Of a stretch of 64,000 nt of DNA, positions 24,093 to 33,762 are shown piece by piece. The position numbers and the translations under genes were made by a program. Each line of letters starts with the position of its first letter. Within the stretch, counting starts at the first letter, position 1. The DNA is from Bacteroidota bacterium (GTDB lineage: Bacteria > Bacteroidota > Bacteroidia > Chitinophagales > Chitinophagaceae). The notes under the pieces are model-generated. The model was not told the origin of the DNA. It saw only the letters and a program-made list of their open reading frames with translations, and ran no database searches. Location of the stretch: assembly GCA_018970395.1 (NCBI GenBank), contig JAGWWM010000002.1, positions 1 to 64,000 of the forward strand, in the 5' to 3' direction.

Positions 24093-27000
24093 TTCACACT
24101 CATTAAATACGACCTCGTACTCGGGTTATTAAAATAATCCAATCCTCTTCCGTTAGACGGACCGGTCAGATTGGTTTCTGGATCAATGCCGGAGTAGTTT
24201 GTCCATAAAGCCAGGTTTCTTCCAGTGAATGAAAAGTCAATGGAATGTAGTCGCAACGGTTTTAAAATCTTCTGATCACTCAGTGTATAGGAGAGAGCAA
24301 TTTCTCTCAAACGCGTACGGGTACCGTCTTCTACAAATTGTGAACCCACCGGACCAAAACCTCCACCCAGATTTTCAAACCAGGATTGTGTCAGTGCAAC
24401 CGGCCCCGCTCCAAAATCTTTAATCATACCTCTGAAAGGTGTATTGGCTGCAATCACTGCTCCGGTAGATGTTTTTAATGCCTGACTTGATACAACTTCA
24501 TTCCCCACATCTTCATGGGTACCAAAAGTGTAGAGTGCTCCCTTCGTACCATTCCACACATCTCCTCCCTGCACATGATCAATCAGGAAGGATAAAGTAA
24601 AGCCTTTGAAGCTTACACTGGTATTAAAGGATCCGATCCAATCGGGATTGGGATTTCCGATAACCCCTTCCTCTGAATTAGCCACTGGAAAACCATTTGC
24701 ATCCAACACCAATGCTCCTTTAGGATCCCGTAAAAAATCTACGCCCCATAATGCACCCAGCGGTTGTCCCTCCACCGCTCTGGAAGAAGATCCGGTAAAG
24801 CCATTGAGGAAAACTGTTTTGGTGCCCCCCATATCTGTTACCTCATTCCGATTCATAGAGAAAATCAGGTTGCTGGTCAATTTGAGATCGCGCGTGTTCA
24901 ACCAATTGGCGCCGAGATCCAATTCAATCCCTCTGTTTTTAATGGTGCCAATATTATCCAATTTAGTATCAAAGCCGGTGCTCGGTGGAACCGCAACATT
25001 GAGAATCACATCTTTGGTCTGACTATTGTAATAAGTAGCCCCTAAGTTGATACGATCATTCCAGAATCGAAAATCGCCGCCTAATTCAAACTCGGTTTTA
25101 ATTTCAGGTTTGAGATCGGGATTGCCCTGTAACCCACTTCGCGCATAGCCGCCCCCATAGATGGCTGAAGATGCATCAAGTCCGGGTCCCCAGGATTCAA
25201 ATTCCCTGGCAGGACCAAAATAAGTATCCCAGGCATAAGCACCGGGCGGCACACCCACTTGTCCGAATGAAGCCCGTACTTTTCCGAATGAAAGAATGTT
25301 TTTGTTGCCATCCGTTTGTGCTGAACGAAACACGTATGCAACTGCAGCAGAAGGATAGAAAAAGGCGTCTTTCAAGGTGGAGTATCTTTCATAACGGCCG
25401 GACAGATCGACAAACAACATGTCTTTATACCCCATATTCCCCTGGGCATACAATCCATTTACACGAGTAGTAGTTTGGGCATTAAACGGCGTACGTTGTT
25501 CCTTGGCTGAATTACCAAGATCGAATGGGGCATCAGGAAGAATGAAACCTCTTACTGCCGCACCAATATTCTCTGAGTTTCTGTTGTTATAATTAAATCC
25601 GATGATGCCGGAAATATCCAAATCTTTGAAGCGACTTGTTTGTGCGCGCAACAAAACATCATTATTGATTTGTGCTTCACTGATGGTTTGTTCCGTCAAT
25701 TCACCTCCTGCTTTTGTAGCCGATGAAATGAAGGGGAAATTTTCTATTCTGCTGTCGAGATAATAATCCAGTCCGGTACGATTGACCAATGAAAGCCAGT
25801 TGGTGATTTTAGCATCTACTTCTACCGTTGGTATGAAGCGGTGCAATTTAGATTCATTGGTTATGTTATTAATAACCCAGAAAGGATTATCATAACCGGA
25901 AGCATTGGCTTTGCCAATCGCATTGCGATACGCTACCTGCTTATTAAAATATTTCACGCCGCCGGCATCCACATAAGTACCCTCATATACAGCGTTGTCA
26001 AAATCGGCAGGCGTACGGAGGCCTCCCAGAAAAATTCCGTTTAGATTACTACCCTGCTGCACCCGATTCGATTGCGAATAGGTGTAGGTGATTCCTGAAC
26101 GAATGGTGAGAAAATCAATTTTTCTTTCTGAACTAAAACGAATCGTTCTTCTTTTGTAATCACTCCCCGCTTTGAGGATACCCTGTTGTTCCATATTTCC
26201 AAGACTCAGGAAAAAATTTCCTTTTTCATCACCGCCTGTAAAAGAGATATTGTTATCCCAGAATGAACCATTGTGAAACAACTCTTTACTGTGATCATAA
26301 GTATCTCTGCTCCGTTTGCCACCGGATGGATTGGCTGCTGTGCCATTAGCAAGCGGATATCGCTTGGAACCGTCCGGCAACAAAAGATATTCACCGGAAG
26401 GATTGAGCGGTTCATCCGCGCCTCCGGCGCGGTCTGCAATTTTATCACCCCATGAGCGTGCATAATTGTAACGGAATAAACCATTATTCCCCTGTCCGTA
26501 ATTTCTTTGCAGCGGCACCGATTTATTGAGTTCATCAATCGAGTAAACAGACTGAAAAGAAATATTGACTTTTCCCTTTGTATTCTTCCCTTTTTTCGAG
26601 GTGACCACAATCACCCCGTTGGCAGCGCGTGCTCCCCATAATGCAGCAGCAGCCGCTCCTTTTAGAATCTCAACAGATTCAATATCTGCAGGATTTAAAT
26701 CATTTAATCGTGATTGTTGAGCCACCCCATCAGTAGCAGAGCCGATGGTTGAATTACTAATCGGTACACCATCCAGCACAATCAAAGGCTGCGTGCCTCC
26801 GCTGATGGTACTTTGTCCTCGAATGAGAATATAGGCGCCCGCACCCGGATCACCGCCGGTTCGGCTGATATTCACACCGGCAGCTTTGGAGGTAAGTCCG
26901 TTAATCAAATTCGCTTCCCCCGATTTTTGTACTGCGTTTCCTTTAACTGCCACATTACTGAAAGTAGAAACATCTTTGGCGCGTTTAAAACCTAAAGCAG

Positions 27001-27313
27001 TAATCGTAACAGGAGAAATAGTTCGCGCATCCGCACTCAAAACAACCGTCATCCCTTGGGAAACTTCAACTGTCATCGATTTAAAGCCAACGGCGGAAAT
27101 TTCAATAGTTCTTTCATTCGATGCCAAATCCAGACTGAATTGTCCGGCTTCATCGGAAGTTGTAATTTTTTTAGCTCCCTTGACTTTAATAGTGGCAAAA
27201 GGAACGGCATTCCCTTCGTTATCCATAACAGTTCCCTTGAGCATCATGCGTTGCGCAAATGACGCAACCATAAAGCATAACAGCATCATAATAAGCACAG
27301 ATTTCTTTCTCAT
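24080..27313 (-). CDS. SusC/RagA-family TonB-linked outer membrane transporter
   Basis: 1077 residues. The signal peptide ends near VASFAQ. A regulatory-like domain (LKGTVMDNEGNAVPFATIKV) is followed by the plug with TISGGTQPLIVLDGVPI and the signature LWGARAANGVIVVTSKKG near 230. The barrel ends STRSYLMSVKINY, with a terminal aromatic residue. It precedes the SusD-like_2 gene in the same direction and has its own promoter box upstream. No STN domain and no neighbouring degradative enzymes, so the ligand cannot be named. Confidence 0.95.
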   Translation of the reverse strand: MRKKSVLIMMLLCFMVASFAQRMMLKGTVMDNEGNAVPFATIKVKGAKKITTSDEAGQFSLDLASNERTIEISAVGFKSMTVEVSQGMTVVLSADARTISPVTITALGFKRAKDVSTFSNVAVKGNAVQKSGEANLINGLTSKAAGVNISRTGGDPGAGAYILIRGQSTISGGTQPLIVLDGVPISNSTIGSATDGVAQQSRLNDLNPADIESVEILKGAAAAALWGARAANGVIVVTSKKGKNTKGKVNISFQSVYSIDELNKSVPLQRNYGQGNNGLFRYNYARSWGDKIADRAGGADEPLNPSGEYLLLPDGSKRYPLANGTAANPSGGKRSRDTYDHSKELFHNGSFWDNNISFTGGDEKGNFFLSLGNMEQQGILKAGSDYKRRTIRFSSERKIDFLTIRSGITYTYSQSNRVQQGSNLNGIFLGGLRTPADFDNAVYEGTYVDAGGVKYFNKQVAYRNAIGKANASGYDNPFWVINNITNESKLHRFIPTVEVDAKITNWLSLVNRTGLDYYLDSRIENFPFISSATKAGGELTEQTISEAQINNDVLLRAQTSRFKDLDISGIIGFNYNNRNSENIGAAVRGFILPDAPFDLGNSAKEQRTPFNAQTTTRVNGLYAQGNMGYKDMLFVDLSGRYERYSTLKDAFFYPSAAVAYVFRSAQTDGNKNILSFGKVRASFGQVGVPPGAYAWDTYFGPAREFESWGPGLDASSAIYGGGYARSGLQGNPDLKPEIKTEFELGGDFRFWNDRINLGATYYNSQTKDVILNVAVPPSTGFDTKLDNIGTIKNRGIELDLGANWLNTRDLKLTSNLIFSMNRNEVTDMGGTKTVFLNGFTGSSSRAVEGQPLGALWGVDFLRDPKGALVLDANGFPVANSEEGVIGNPNPDWIGSFNTSVSFKGFTLSFLIDHVQGGDVWNGTKGALYTFGTHEDVGNEVVSSQALKTSTGAVIAANTPFRGMIKDFGAGPVALTQSWFENLGGGFGPVGSQFVEDGTRTRLREIALSYTLSDQKILKPLRLHSIDFSFTGRNLALWTNYSGIDPETNLTGPSNGRGLDYFNNPSTRSYLMSVKINY

Positions 27314-27349
27314 TGCAAATGGTTTGATGAATGATTTTTATCGCAAAGA

Positions 27350-27357
27350 CAAAACTA
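27350..27357 (-). promoter_or_regulatory. -7 box of the second SusC/SusD operon
   Basis: TAGTTTTG on the minus strand matches TAnnTTTG, 36 bp before the ATG at 27313. No clear -33 TTTG. Confidence 0.5.
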
Positions 27358-27417
27358 TCCGTTGCGGCTACTTTAAAATATGATGTCGTTAACGAACCTA
27401 ACTGATTCGAATCATGA

Positions 27418-29409
27418 CTACCACACATACTGCACTTGCAATTTGAATTCAATGTTGGTAAAGCGATTGTTCCATTGTCCTGCCGCTCTTGCCCACACTT
27501 GTAAACCTTTATTTATTTTAACGCGCATATTGGCATAACAACGATAGCCGGTACCATAAAAAGCAGGGACTGAAAACTGATACAACACATCTTTCTCATA
27601 TGCATAAATGCGCGTATCATAATTATCTGTATCTACATACTGCCAGCGCAGATTAAAAGCAACCGGTTGCATAAGTGGCTGGTAGATAAAATCCAATAAC
27701 AACAAAACTCCTTCTGTCGCCGGCTTGATTTCCGTTTGACACGTAATCATTTCAATTCTTTGCCGAATGGTTATGGCGCGATTCAATTTCATCTCCGCCT
27801 GAAAACGCCAGCTGTATTTGCGCTCCTGTTGCAAGCCCGACATTTTCCCATTCTCAGAAGGAGTATTAATCCACTTTTGTTCATCACGATAACGAAAACT
27901 GTAATTGATTTTTCTGCGGACGGTTCTGCTGATCTGAATCATTTTATCTGTACCATCGGAAGGCGCATCCACCCGATAGCGTAACCATGGAAACTGATAA
28001 AAATCATAATAGGAATTGATGAGCCAATCGTGCCGTGGGCGCAAACGAAGGGCAGAGAAAAAACCTTTCTCATTGGAAGGGAGGGTTTGTTCGGTGAAGG
28101 CATCGCCCATTAAAGACTGATAAGCAGGAGAAATGTTTCGGTACAGACAGGAAAAATCAACTTTAGAATGGAGACTCATCAGCATGCCTGCTACTACAGC
28201 CGGGTAACGAAACTGATGTAAGGCCATTTCATAAAATACATGCAGATTACTTCGGGTAAAACTGCCATCGGCACTGATATTAGTGTAACGATTCCCGTAA
28301 AAGGAATAAAGATTATACAACTTCGCAGCTTTGCGTTGTTCTACATTTCCCAAATCATAATGTACGCCATTCAATCCAATATTAAATGAACCAGTACGAT
28401 AGTTCACATTACCTCCGGCAGTAAATAAAGGCAACGAGCCTTTTATAGATTGTTCTGCTGGTGTACGGTGTAAACCTGAAGTATTGATGGCAGAAAAAAA
28501 TCGCACTTGCTGTATAGAGTCATCCGTTATGGAAGCATCTGTTTTACGAAACGAAAAAAATCCGGTCGCCGACCAATGTCCTTTTGAAAGCGTGAGTCCG
28601 ATACCGCGCTGAAATAAAAATTCTCCTGCAGAATGATAAGGTCGCAGGACGGAGCCTGCTCTTTTTATTTGCATGACTTCCGTTGTTTTACCAAATGCAA
28701 TCGTCTGCCGCATGAGGAGTCCTTGTCCTAAACTGACCGTATAATCACCCAATGCGAAAGATTCAATGATGCCATATTTTCGGATAAATAGATGTGCGGA
28801 ATAAAAATCAAATCCGTAACGCTGCGCTCCTTTAAACCAGGCTTCTCCAGCATCTTTTTCGCCCAATATGCCGTATTGCAAAAGATTTTTATACTGGTAC
28901 TTGTAGCGCATCATGCTGCGTTCGCTGCCTCCGGGATAAGCAGATTGCTTATTGGCAAAAACCGGGTCAACGGGAGCATAGGCCATTCTGAAAAGCAGCG
29001 TGTTAGTTCCCTCCCGCCACCGGGATTTCCACTCCTGTTTCCGATAGGAACGAATTCCAATAGTAACATAAGGCAGCAAGGCTTTGATCATTGTTATATC
29101 CCACAACGGAATACTTTGTAGTTCATAGATATCAATAAGCGATCCGTTTACCTGACGATATTGAAAAAAATTGGCTGATTGAAGCGGAGTAATCCAACTG
29201 AAATGACTGAGCGCTTCCGGATCGGCTTCATTTAGATCGAGCGGATGTTGAAGATACTCCTGATACTGTTGCAGCATTGATTCATCTTCTGTTGAAGCAG
29301 CTTCCCGCTCCGCCCATTGTTCTGCAGGCAGTTCAGCCAACTCCGTTTCCTGTGCCCATGCGCCGAAAACATAAAAGATACTGATACAAAAAAATAAAAG
29401 GTGTTTCAT
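27418..29409 (-). CDS. Helix-hairpin-helix protein with predicted outer membrane beta-barrel
   Basis: 663 residues. A signal peptide ends near GAWAQE. Residues about 50-115 carry ComEA-like helix-hairpin-helix motifs (PLDLNEADPEALSHFSWITP, then the ELQSIPLWD repeat). The remaining 500 residues are rich in alternating aromatic strands such as RFRYPAVVAGMLMSLHSKV and end in FKLQVQYVW, as expected of an outer membrane barrel with a C-terminal aromatic. Proteins combining an HhH domain with a barrel are known in Bacteroidota but their role is not established; DNA binding at the cell surface is possible. It lies 30 bp after the barrel-like gene at 29440 in the same direction. Confidence 0.75.
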   Translation of the reverse strand: MKHLLFFCISIFYVFGAWAQETELAELPAEQWAEREAASTEDESMLQQYQEYLQHPLDLNEADPEALSHFSWITPLQSANFFQYRQVNGSLIDIYELQSIPLWDITMIKALLPYVTIGIRSYRKQEWKSRWREGTNTLLFRMAYAPVDPVFANKQSAYPGGSERSMMRYKYQYKNLLQYGILGEKDAGEAWFKGAQRYGFDFYSAHLFIRKYGIIESFALGDYTVSLGQGLLMRQTIAFGKTTEVMQIKRAGSVLRPYHSAGEFLFQRGIGLTLSKGHWSATGFFSFRKTDASITDDSIQQVRFFSAINTSGLHRTPAEQSIKGSLPLFTAGGNVNYRTGSFNIGLNGVHYDLGNVEQRKAAKLYNLYSFYGNRYTNISADGSFTRSNLHVFYEMALHQFRYPAVVAGMLMSLHSKVDFSCLYRNISPAYQSLMGDAFTEQTLPSNEKGFFSALRLRPRHDWLINSYYDFYQFPWLRYRVDAPSDGTDKMIQISRTVRRKINYSFRYRDEQKWINTPSENGKMSGLQQERKYSWRFQAEMKLNRAITIRQRIEMITCQTEIKPATEGVLLLLDFIYQPLMQPVAFNLRWQYVDTDNYDTRIYAYEKDVLYQFSVPAFYGTGYRCYANMRVKINKGLQVWARAAGQWNNRFTNIEFKLQVQYVW

Positions 29410-29439
29410 CGGTGATGTTTAAAAGGTTTTGATTATTCA

Positions 29440-30255
29440 TTAATGTTTTACATAAGGCGCATACAACAACTGAATGCCGGTTGAATAGCCGAGGTAAGGA
29501 TGTCTGGCAAGATTAATATCAAGCCAGGTGGCGTGACGAAAAATGCCTGCGCTGAAAAGCCATTGCGCCGAAAAACTTTGCCACCCTCCCCGCAGGCGAA
29601 ATCCTTCCGCAAAAGCATATTGTATCATCACGCAGCTGTGCATCTTCCTTCCCGCCTCTTTCCACGTATCCACCATCAGATACAACCGATCAGATGGCTG
29701 ATATCCCAACCCAAACTGATACAAGGAGCGCAACGATTCATGCCCTTTTCCCAATTGTCTGCGCGTTGGCAAACGAACGGATATGCCGCTGATCAATTCT
29801 TCCGTCAAACGAAATAAAAAACCACCCTCCGCTATCAAAGACGAAGTACTCAAATACCCCCGCGCATTGAAATGATAATAATTGAGTGCAATGCCGCTGC
29901 TTACCTGCGAAGTGAGTTTTTTTCCATACACCAATCCAACACTGCTTTCATTCAAATATGAAGAACCAAAATATTGTGTCTTAAATCCAATCGCATCGTT
30001 CGCAAATGGGAACTGCATGACAGTCGTTACTTGTTGTAAAGCAGACAAAAGGAATCGGCGCTCTCCATACACACCCGCACTAAACTTACCGGAAGCCGTG
30101 CGTGCGGCAGGATTCATCAGCAGTGAAAAAGGATCGGCAAAATCAGCACTGTAAACGCCGGAAGCGACAGGGTGAGGCAGCATCAGTTGAGGAAATTGTT
30201 GCGCAGAAGCGGCGCATGTGTATCCGAAGACACACAGCAAAAAGAGGTGTTTCAT
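29440..30255 (-). CDS. Predicted outer membrane beta-barrel protein, function unknown
   Basis: 271 residues. A signal peptide (MKHLFLLCVFGYTCAASAQ) is followed by NPAARTASGKFSAGVYGERRF, a pattern seen in FadL/PorV-like barrel proteins. Strands then alternate regularly to the end. It heads a two-gene operon with the HhH-barrel gene 30 bp downstream, which has a nearly identical start (MKHLLFF). This suggests two partners of one envelope complex. I do not recognise a named family. Confidence 0.65.
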   Translation of the reverse strand: MKHLFLLCVFGYTCAASAQQFPQLMLPHPVASGVYSADFADPFSLLMNPAARTASGKFSAGVYGERRFLLSALQQVTTVMQFPFANDAIGFKTQYFGSSYLNESSVGLVYGKKLTSQVSSGIALNYYHFNARGYLSTSSLIAEGGFLFRLTEELISGISVRLPTRRQLGKGHESLRSLYQFGLGYQPSDRLYLMVDTWKEAGRKMHSCVMIQYAFAEGFRLRGGWQSFSAQWLFSAGIFRHATWLDINLARHPYLGYSTGIQLLYAPYVKH

Positions 30256-30339
30256 AAAAGTGTATTTTTGTTAGCGTAGGGCGAAGTTAAAAAAGGCTGC
30301 TTTACGAATAAAAAATAATTTTAATACTCAACACTTCTT

Positions 30340-31074
30340 ATGCAGAGAGAAATCCATAGCTGGTATAGTCCGGCTTTACAAAAAGAAATGCCGGCAGTGG
30401 TGTACGGTCATTACGGCTATGCTTTATTGCTTATCCCGACTGCAGCAGCTGATTTTTTAGAGTATGAAAGGTTTCAGCTTATTGAAACCATGCGACCCTG
30501 GATTGAAGCGGGGAAATTAAAAGTGTATAGTGTCAACAGCATCAATACAGAGAGCTGGATGAACTATCAGATGGAAGGCGCGCACAAAGCGATTCGGCAC
30601 AACCAGTTCAATGATTATATCTACAACGAGGTGGTTCCTTTTATCCGCAACACATCGAGTCAAGACACCCTCATCTACACCTGCGGTGCTTCTTTCGGAG
30701 CGCTGCACAGCATGAATTTATTTTTGAAAAGACCCGATATCATCAATGGCGTATTAGCCATGAGCGGCGTATATGAACTCACAGAATACACGCGCGGCTA
30801 CTGGGATGAACAGGTATATTTCAACAGTCCCATGCACTATATCCCTAATCTGGCAGATCACCACACACTCGAACAAATCCGGCGCAGCCGTCAGATTCAT
30901 ATCGTAACGGGGAGCGGTGCTTTTGAAGACCCTTCCAGCAGTGGCCGTTTTGCCAAAGTCTTATACGACAAAGGCATTCATTATAACCTGGATATCTGGG
31001 GAGAAGAATGGCCGCACGACTGGCAGACCTGGAGGACGATGATGCCGGTGTATCTGGAATATAAGTTGAATTAA
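30340..31074 (+). CDS. Esterase D-family alpha/beta hydrolase
   Basis: 244 residues, no signal peptide. The nucleophile elbow is CGASFGALHS near residue 111-120 (GxSxG form GASFG), followed by FLKRPDIINGVLAMSGVYEL, typical of putative esterases of the esterase D family. The acid and base are probably in GSGAFEDP and EWPHDWQTWRTMMP near the C-terminus. Substrate unknown. The stop codon lies at the very edge of an AT-rich word repeat (LN and stop are encoded by TTGAATTAA). Confidence 0.85.
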   Translation: MQREIHSWYSPALQKEMPAVVYGHYGYALLLIPTAAADFLEYERFQLIETMRPWIEAGKLKVYSVNSINTESWMNYQMEGAHKAIRHNQFNDYIYNEVVPFIRNTSSQDTLIYTCGASFGALHSMNLFLKRPDIINGVLAMSGVYELTEYTRGYWDEQVYFNSPMHYIPNLADHHTLEQIRRSRQIHIVTGSGAFEDPSSSGRFAKVLYDKGIHYNLDIWGEEWPHDWQTWRTMMPVYLEYKLN

Positions 31075-31225
31075 TTAGTAATTAGTAATTAAAAATTAAT
31101 AACTACTAATTACACACGAAAAACTTGACAGTTACTAATTACTAATTATTAATTACTAATTATTAATTGCTAATTATTAATTACTAATTATTAATTACTA
31201 ATTATTAATTGCTAATTCTTAATTA
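31068..31225. repeat. Long AT-rich word repeat between esterase and aroQ
   Basis: About 150 bp of TAATTACTAATTATTAATTA words with one island of unrelated sequence (CACACGAAAAACTTGACAG). The words contain TAA in every frame on both strands. The repeat provides the last codons and stop of both converging genes. Confidence 0.85.
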
Positions 31226-31635
31226 AGAATACCCTCCACCGCCAACCCATACCCCTTCAGTCCCAACCCGCTGATGGTACCCTTGCATTTGGCAGATACA
31301 TGGGAAATCTTTCTGAAATCTTCGCGTGCATGCACATTTGAAATATGTACTTCAATCACCGGCGTTTTGATGGCAGCAATGGCATCGCCAATAGCGACAG
31401 AAGTATGTGTATAGCCCCCGGGATTGAAAATGATACCATCGTAATCAAAACCCACCCGCTGTAATTCATTGATAAGTTCGCCTTCCACATTGCTTTGAAA
31501 ATAAGAGAAACTAATCTGCGGATATCGTTGCTGCAATTCAGCAAAGTATTGCTCGAAAGATTGGTGGCCATATACGTCGGGCTCTCGCTTTCCGAGCAAA
31601 TTCAAATTAGGTCCGTTGATGATGGCTATCTTCAT
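31219..31635 (-). CDS. aroQ: 3-dehydroquinate dehydratase, type II
   Basis: 138 residues, normal for the family. It dehydrates 3-dehydroquinate in the shikimate pathway. The active-site lid is GPNLNLLGKREPDVYG (Arg and Tyr), followed by FNPGGYTHTSVAI and the catalytic His in EVHISNVHARE. The last codons ILN and the stop TAA are made of the neighbouring AT-rich repeat. Downstream of kup in direction, 22 bp apart, with ATTAAAATTAAAATT words between them. Confidence 0.95.
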   Translation of the reverse strand: MKIAIINGPNLNLLGKREPDVYGHQSFEQYFAELQQRYPQISFSYFQSNVEGELINELQRVGFDYDGIIFNPGGYTHTSVAIGDAIAAIKTPVIEVHISNVHAREDFRKISHVSAKCKGTISGLGLKGYGLAVEGILN

Positions 31636-31657
31636 GAATTAAAATTAAAATTAAAAT

Positions 31658-33640
31658 TTATTCCTCTTCCCTGAAAACCCTTTTCAATTTCAATGTACTG
31701 ATGGGTGCTACAATGAGCGGGAATTTCTCTACCGCCACATTGCTTTGATCCAAACCAAAACCGCGTTCCTCACTCAGTCCGGCTTTCTTTATCAGGAAAT
31801 ACAAACGCATCAGCAATCGCTCGGAGAATGGCAATTCATTGTCGTTGCTCAGGAATTTTTCCATCACAATAAATTGAAAATCGCCTACGACATTATTGCG
31901 TTGCAAACTCTCATACTTACTGACAATATTCAGTTCTTTATTGGCCACCATATCTTCCACCACTTTTCGGAACATCAGATTGATACGTGGTTGTATTCTG
32001 AAACCCAATCTGAATTCAACGCGCACGACTTCATTGGGAATAATCGTATTGACTTCATACTCGCAAGTATAAGGGTCATCCAATGTATCCACGTGCACAA
32101 ACCAGTAAATATCCGCTCTTTTAGGTTTTCGGTTCAGAATAGAATAAATGACTTTATGTTCAATTTCATTGGGATTAGTAGAGCCGGTCAGATATACCAG
32201 GTGGGTGGCATATTTATTCACCGCCATATCATTGCTCAATTCCTGGAGATAGGGCAGGTAATGCTCAAGCCGAACAAGCTCAACAAAGCGTTGCTTGATC
32301 TGTCTTGCTTTCAGCCATACGTACATGACGAGAAACATCAAGGCGCCAATGATTAAAGTAATATAGCCACCGTGTGTAAATTTATCCATCAAAGCAACAA
32401 GATAGGCGGCCTCGATCAGTAAATACCCAATCAGAAAAATATAGATGAGCAAAGGTTTTACACGATGCATCACGAGATAATTGGCAAAGAGGATGGTAGT
32501 AGTAATCATGGTTACAATGATGGCCAATCCGTAAGCCGCTTCCATTTTGGAAGACTCCCGAAAATGAAGCACCACAAATACACAGCCGGCATACATGAAC
32601 ATATTCATGAAGGGAATAAAAAGCTGTCCTCTTTCTTCCGAAGGATAATTAATTTTCAAGCGAGGCCATAAATTCAAACGCATGGATTCACTGATGAGGG
32701 TAAACGCACCGGCAATCATGGCCTGACTGGCAATAATGGCAGCCGCCGTTGCAATCATTACGCCCGGAATGATAAACCAGGAAGGCATCAGATCGTAAAA
32801 TGCATGTACGCCTGCCTGTGCTTTAAATTGATCGGTAATAGCAACTCCTTTATAGGTAGTAAGCAATGATGCTCCCTGTCCAAAATAATTGATCAGCAAA
32901 GCAGTTTTTACAAAAGTCCAGGAGACACGTATATTGCCTCTACCGCAATGACCCAAATCACTGTACAAAGCCTCACCCCCTGTTGTACATAAAAAAACAG
33001 CCCCCAACAACCAGAAACCCTCAGGATAATTTTTTAGAAAATCTACCGCATAATAAGGATTGATGGCTTTGAAAATGGAGAGATCATCAAAAACATGAAT
33101 GCCTCCCAATATCGCAAGCATGGAAAACCAAACCAACATGATGGGACCAAACCATACACCGATCGAGCCCGTGCCAAATTGTTGTGCGAAGAAAAACAGA
33201 GTAAGGATGCCAATGACAATCCAAACAATCGTATTCGTAGGTAAGGTCCTTAATTCAGGCAACATTTTCAATCCCTCTACAGCGGAAGTAATGGAAATCG
33301 GCGGCGTAATGATGCCGTCAGCCAACAGAGAAGCTCCTCCTATCATGGCGGGTATGACCAACCATTTTTTTCTTCTCCTCACTAAAGCGTAAAGAGAAAA
33401 AATTCCTCCTTCCCCCCTGTTATCTGCCCGCAAAACCATCAGTACATATTTTACAGTGGTTTGAAGAGTAAGTGTCCAAATGACTAGAGAAAGTGTGCCC
33501 AGTATGAGTGACTCACTCACTACCCGATTGCCAATAATGGCGTTAAAAACATATAAGGGAGAGGTACCGATATCTCCGTAGATAATTCCCAAAGCAATCA
33601 GCAAACCCGCAGGGGTTACTTTAGAAGTATGCTTGCCCAC
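31658..33640 (-). CDS. kup: KUP-family potassium uptake transporter
   Basis: 660 residues. A proton-coupled K+ importer in the inner membrane. It opens with the family signature LGIIYGDIGTSPLYV, followed by about 12 membrane segments and CTTGGEALYSDLGHCGRGNI. The hydrophilic C-terminal domain starts near residue 460. The start codon is a GTG at 33640 (reading MGKHTSKVTP), as no ATG precedes the signature. Next to aroQ, with which it may be co-transcribed. Confidence 0.95.
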   Translation of the reverse strand: MGKHTSKVTPAGLLIALGIIYGDIGTSPLYVFNAIIGNRVVSESLILGTLSLVIWTLTLQTTVKYVLMVLRADNRGEGGIFSLYALVRRRKKWLVIPAMIGGASLLADGIITPPISITSAVEGLKMLPELRTLPTNTIVWIVIGILTLFFFAQQFGTGSIGVWFGPIMLVWFSMLAILGGIHVFDDLSIFKAINPYYAVDFLKNYPEGFWLLGAVFLCTTGGEALYSDLGHCGRGNIRVSWTFVKTALLINYFGQGASLLTTYKGVAITDQFKAQAGVHAFYDLMPSWFIIPGVMIATAAAIIASQAMIAGAFTLISESMRLNLWPRLKINYPSEERGQLFIPFMNMFMYAGCVFVVLHFRESSKMEAAYGLAIIVTMITTTILFANYLVMHRVKPLLIYIFLIGYLLIEAAYLVALMDKFTHGGYITLIIGALMFLVMYVWLKARQIKQRFVELVRLEHYLPYLQELSNDMAVNKYATHLVYLTGSTNPNEIEHKVIYSILNRKPKRADIYWFVHVDTLDDPYTCEYEVNTIIPNEVVRVEFRLGFRIQPRINLMFRKVVEDMVANKELNIVSKYESLQRNNVVGDFQFIVMEKFLSNDNELPFSERLLMRLYFLIKKAGLSEERGFGLDQSNVAVEKFPLIVAPISTLKLKRVFREEE

Positions 33641-33762
33641 AATGTAAATTTAAAGAACGACCCATCAGGCATCGTATTGGTTGAAGAATGAGAAGTCAAA
33701 GGTATAAAACCTGCGAAGATTCGGAGAAAAATATTCTGTAATGGACACCCCGCCGCAGGCGG

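Noticed and set aside
17768-27313. A polysaccharide utilisation locus
   Set aside because: No glycoside hydrolase, lyase or regulator accompanies the SusC/SusD pairs; the GH13 at 5741 is cytoplasmic and far away.
31068-31225. CRISPR array in the AT-rich repeats
   Set aside because: Units are short, degenerate and without regular unique spacers, and no cas genes are near.
33746-33762. CCGCC-GCA-GGCGG as a terminator of queA
   Set aside because: The stem is short, touches the stop codon and has no T run.
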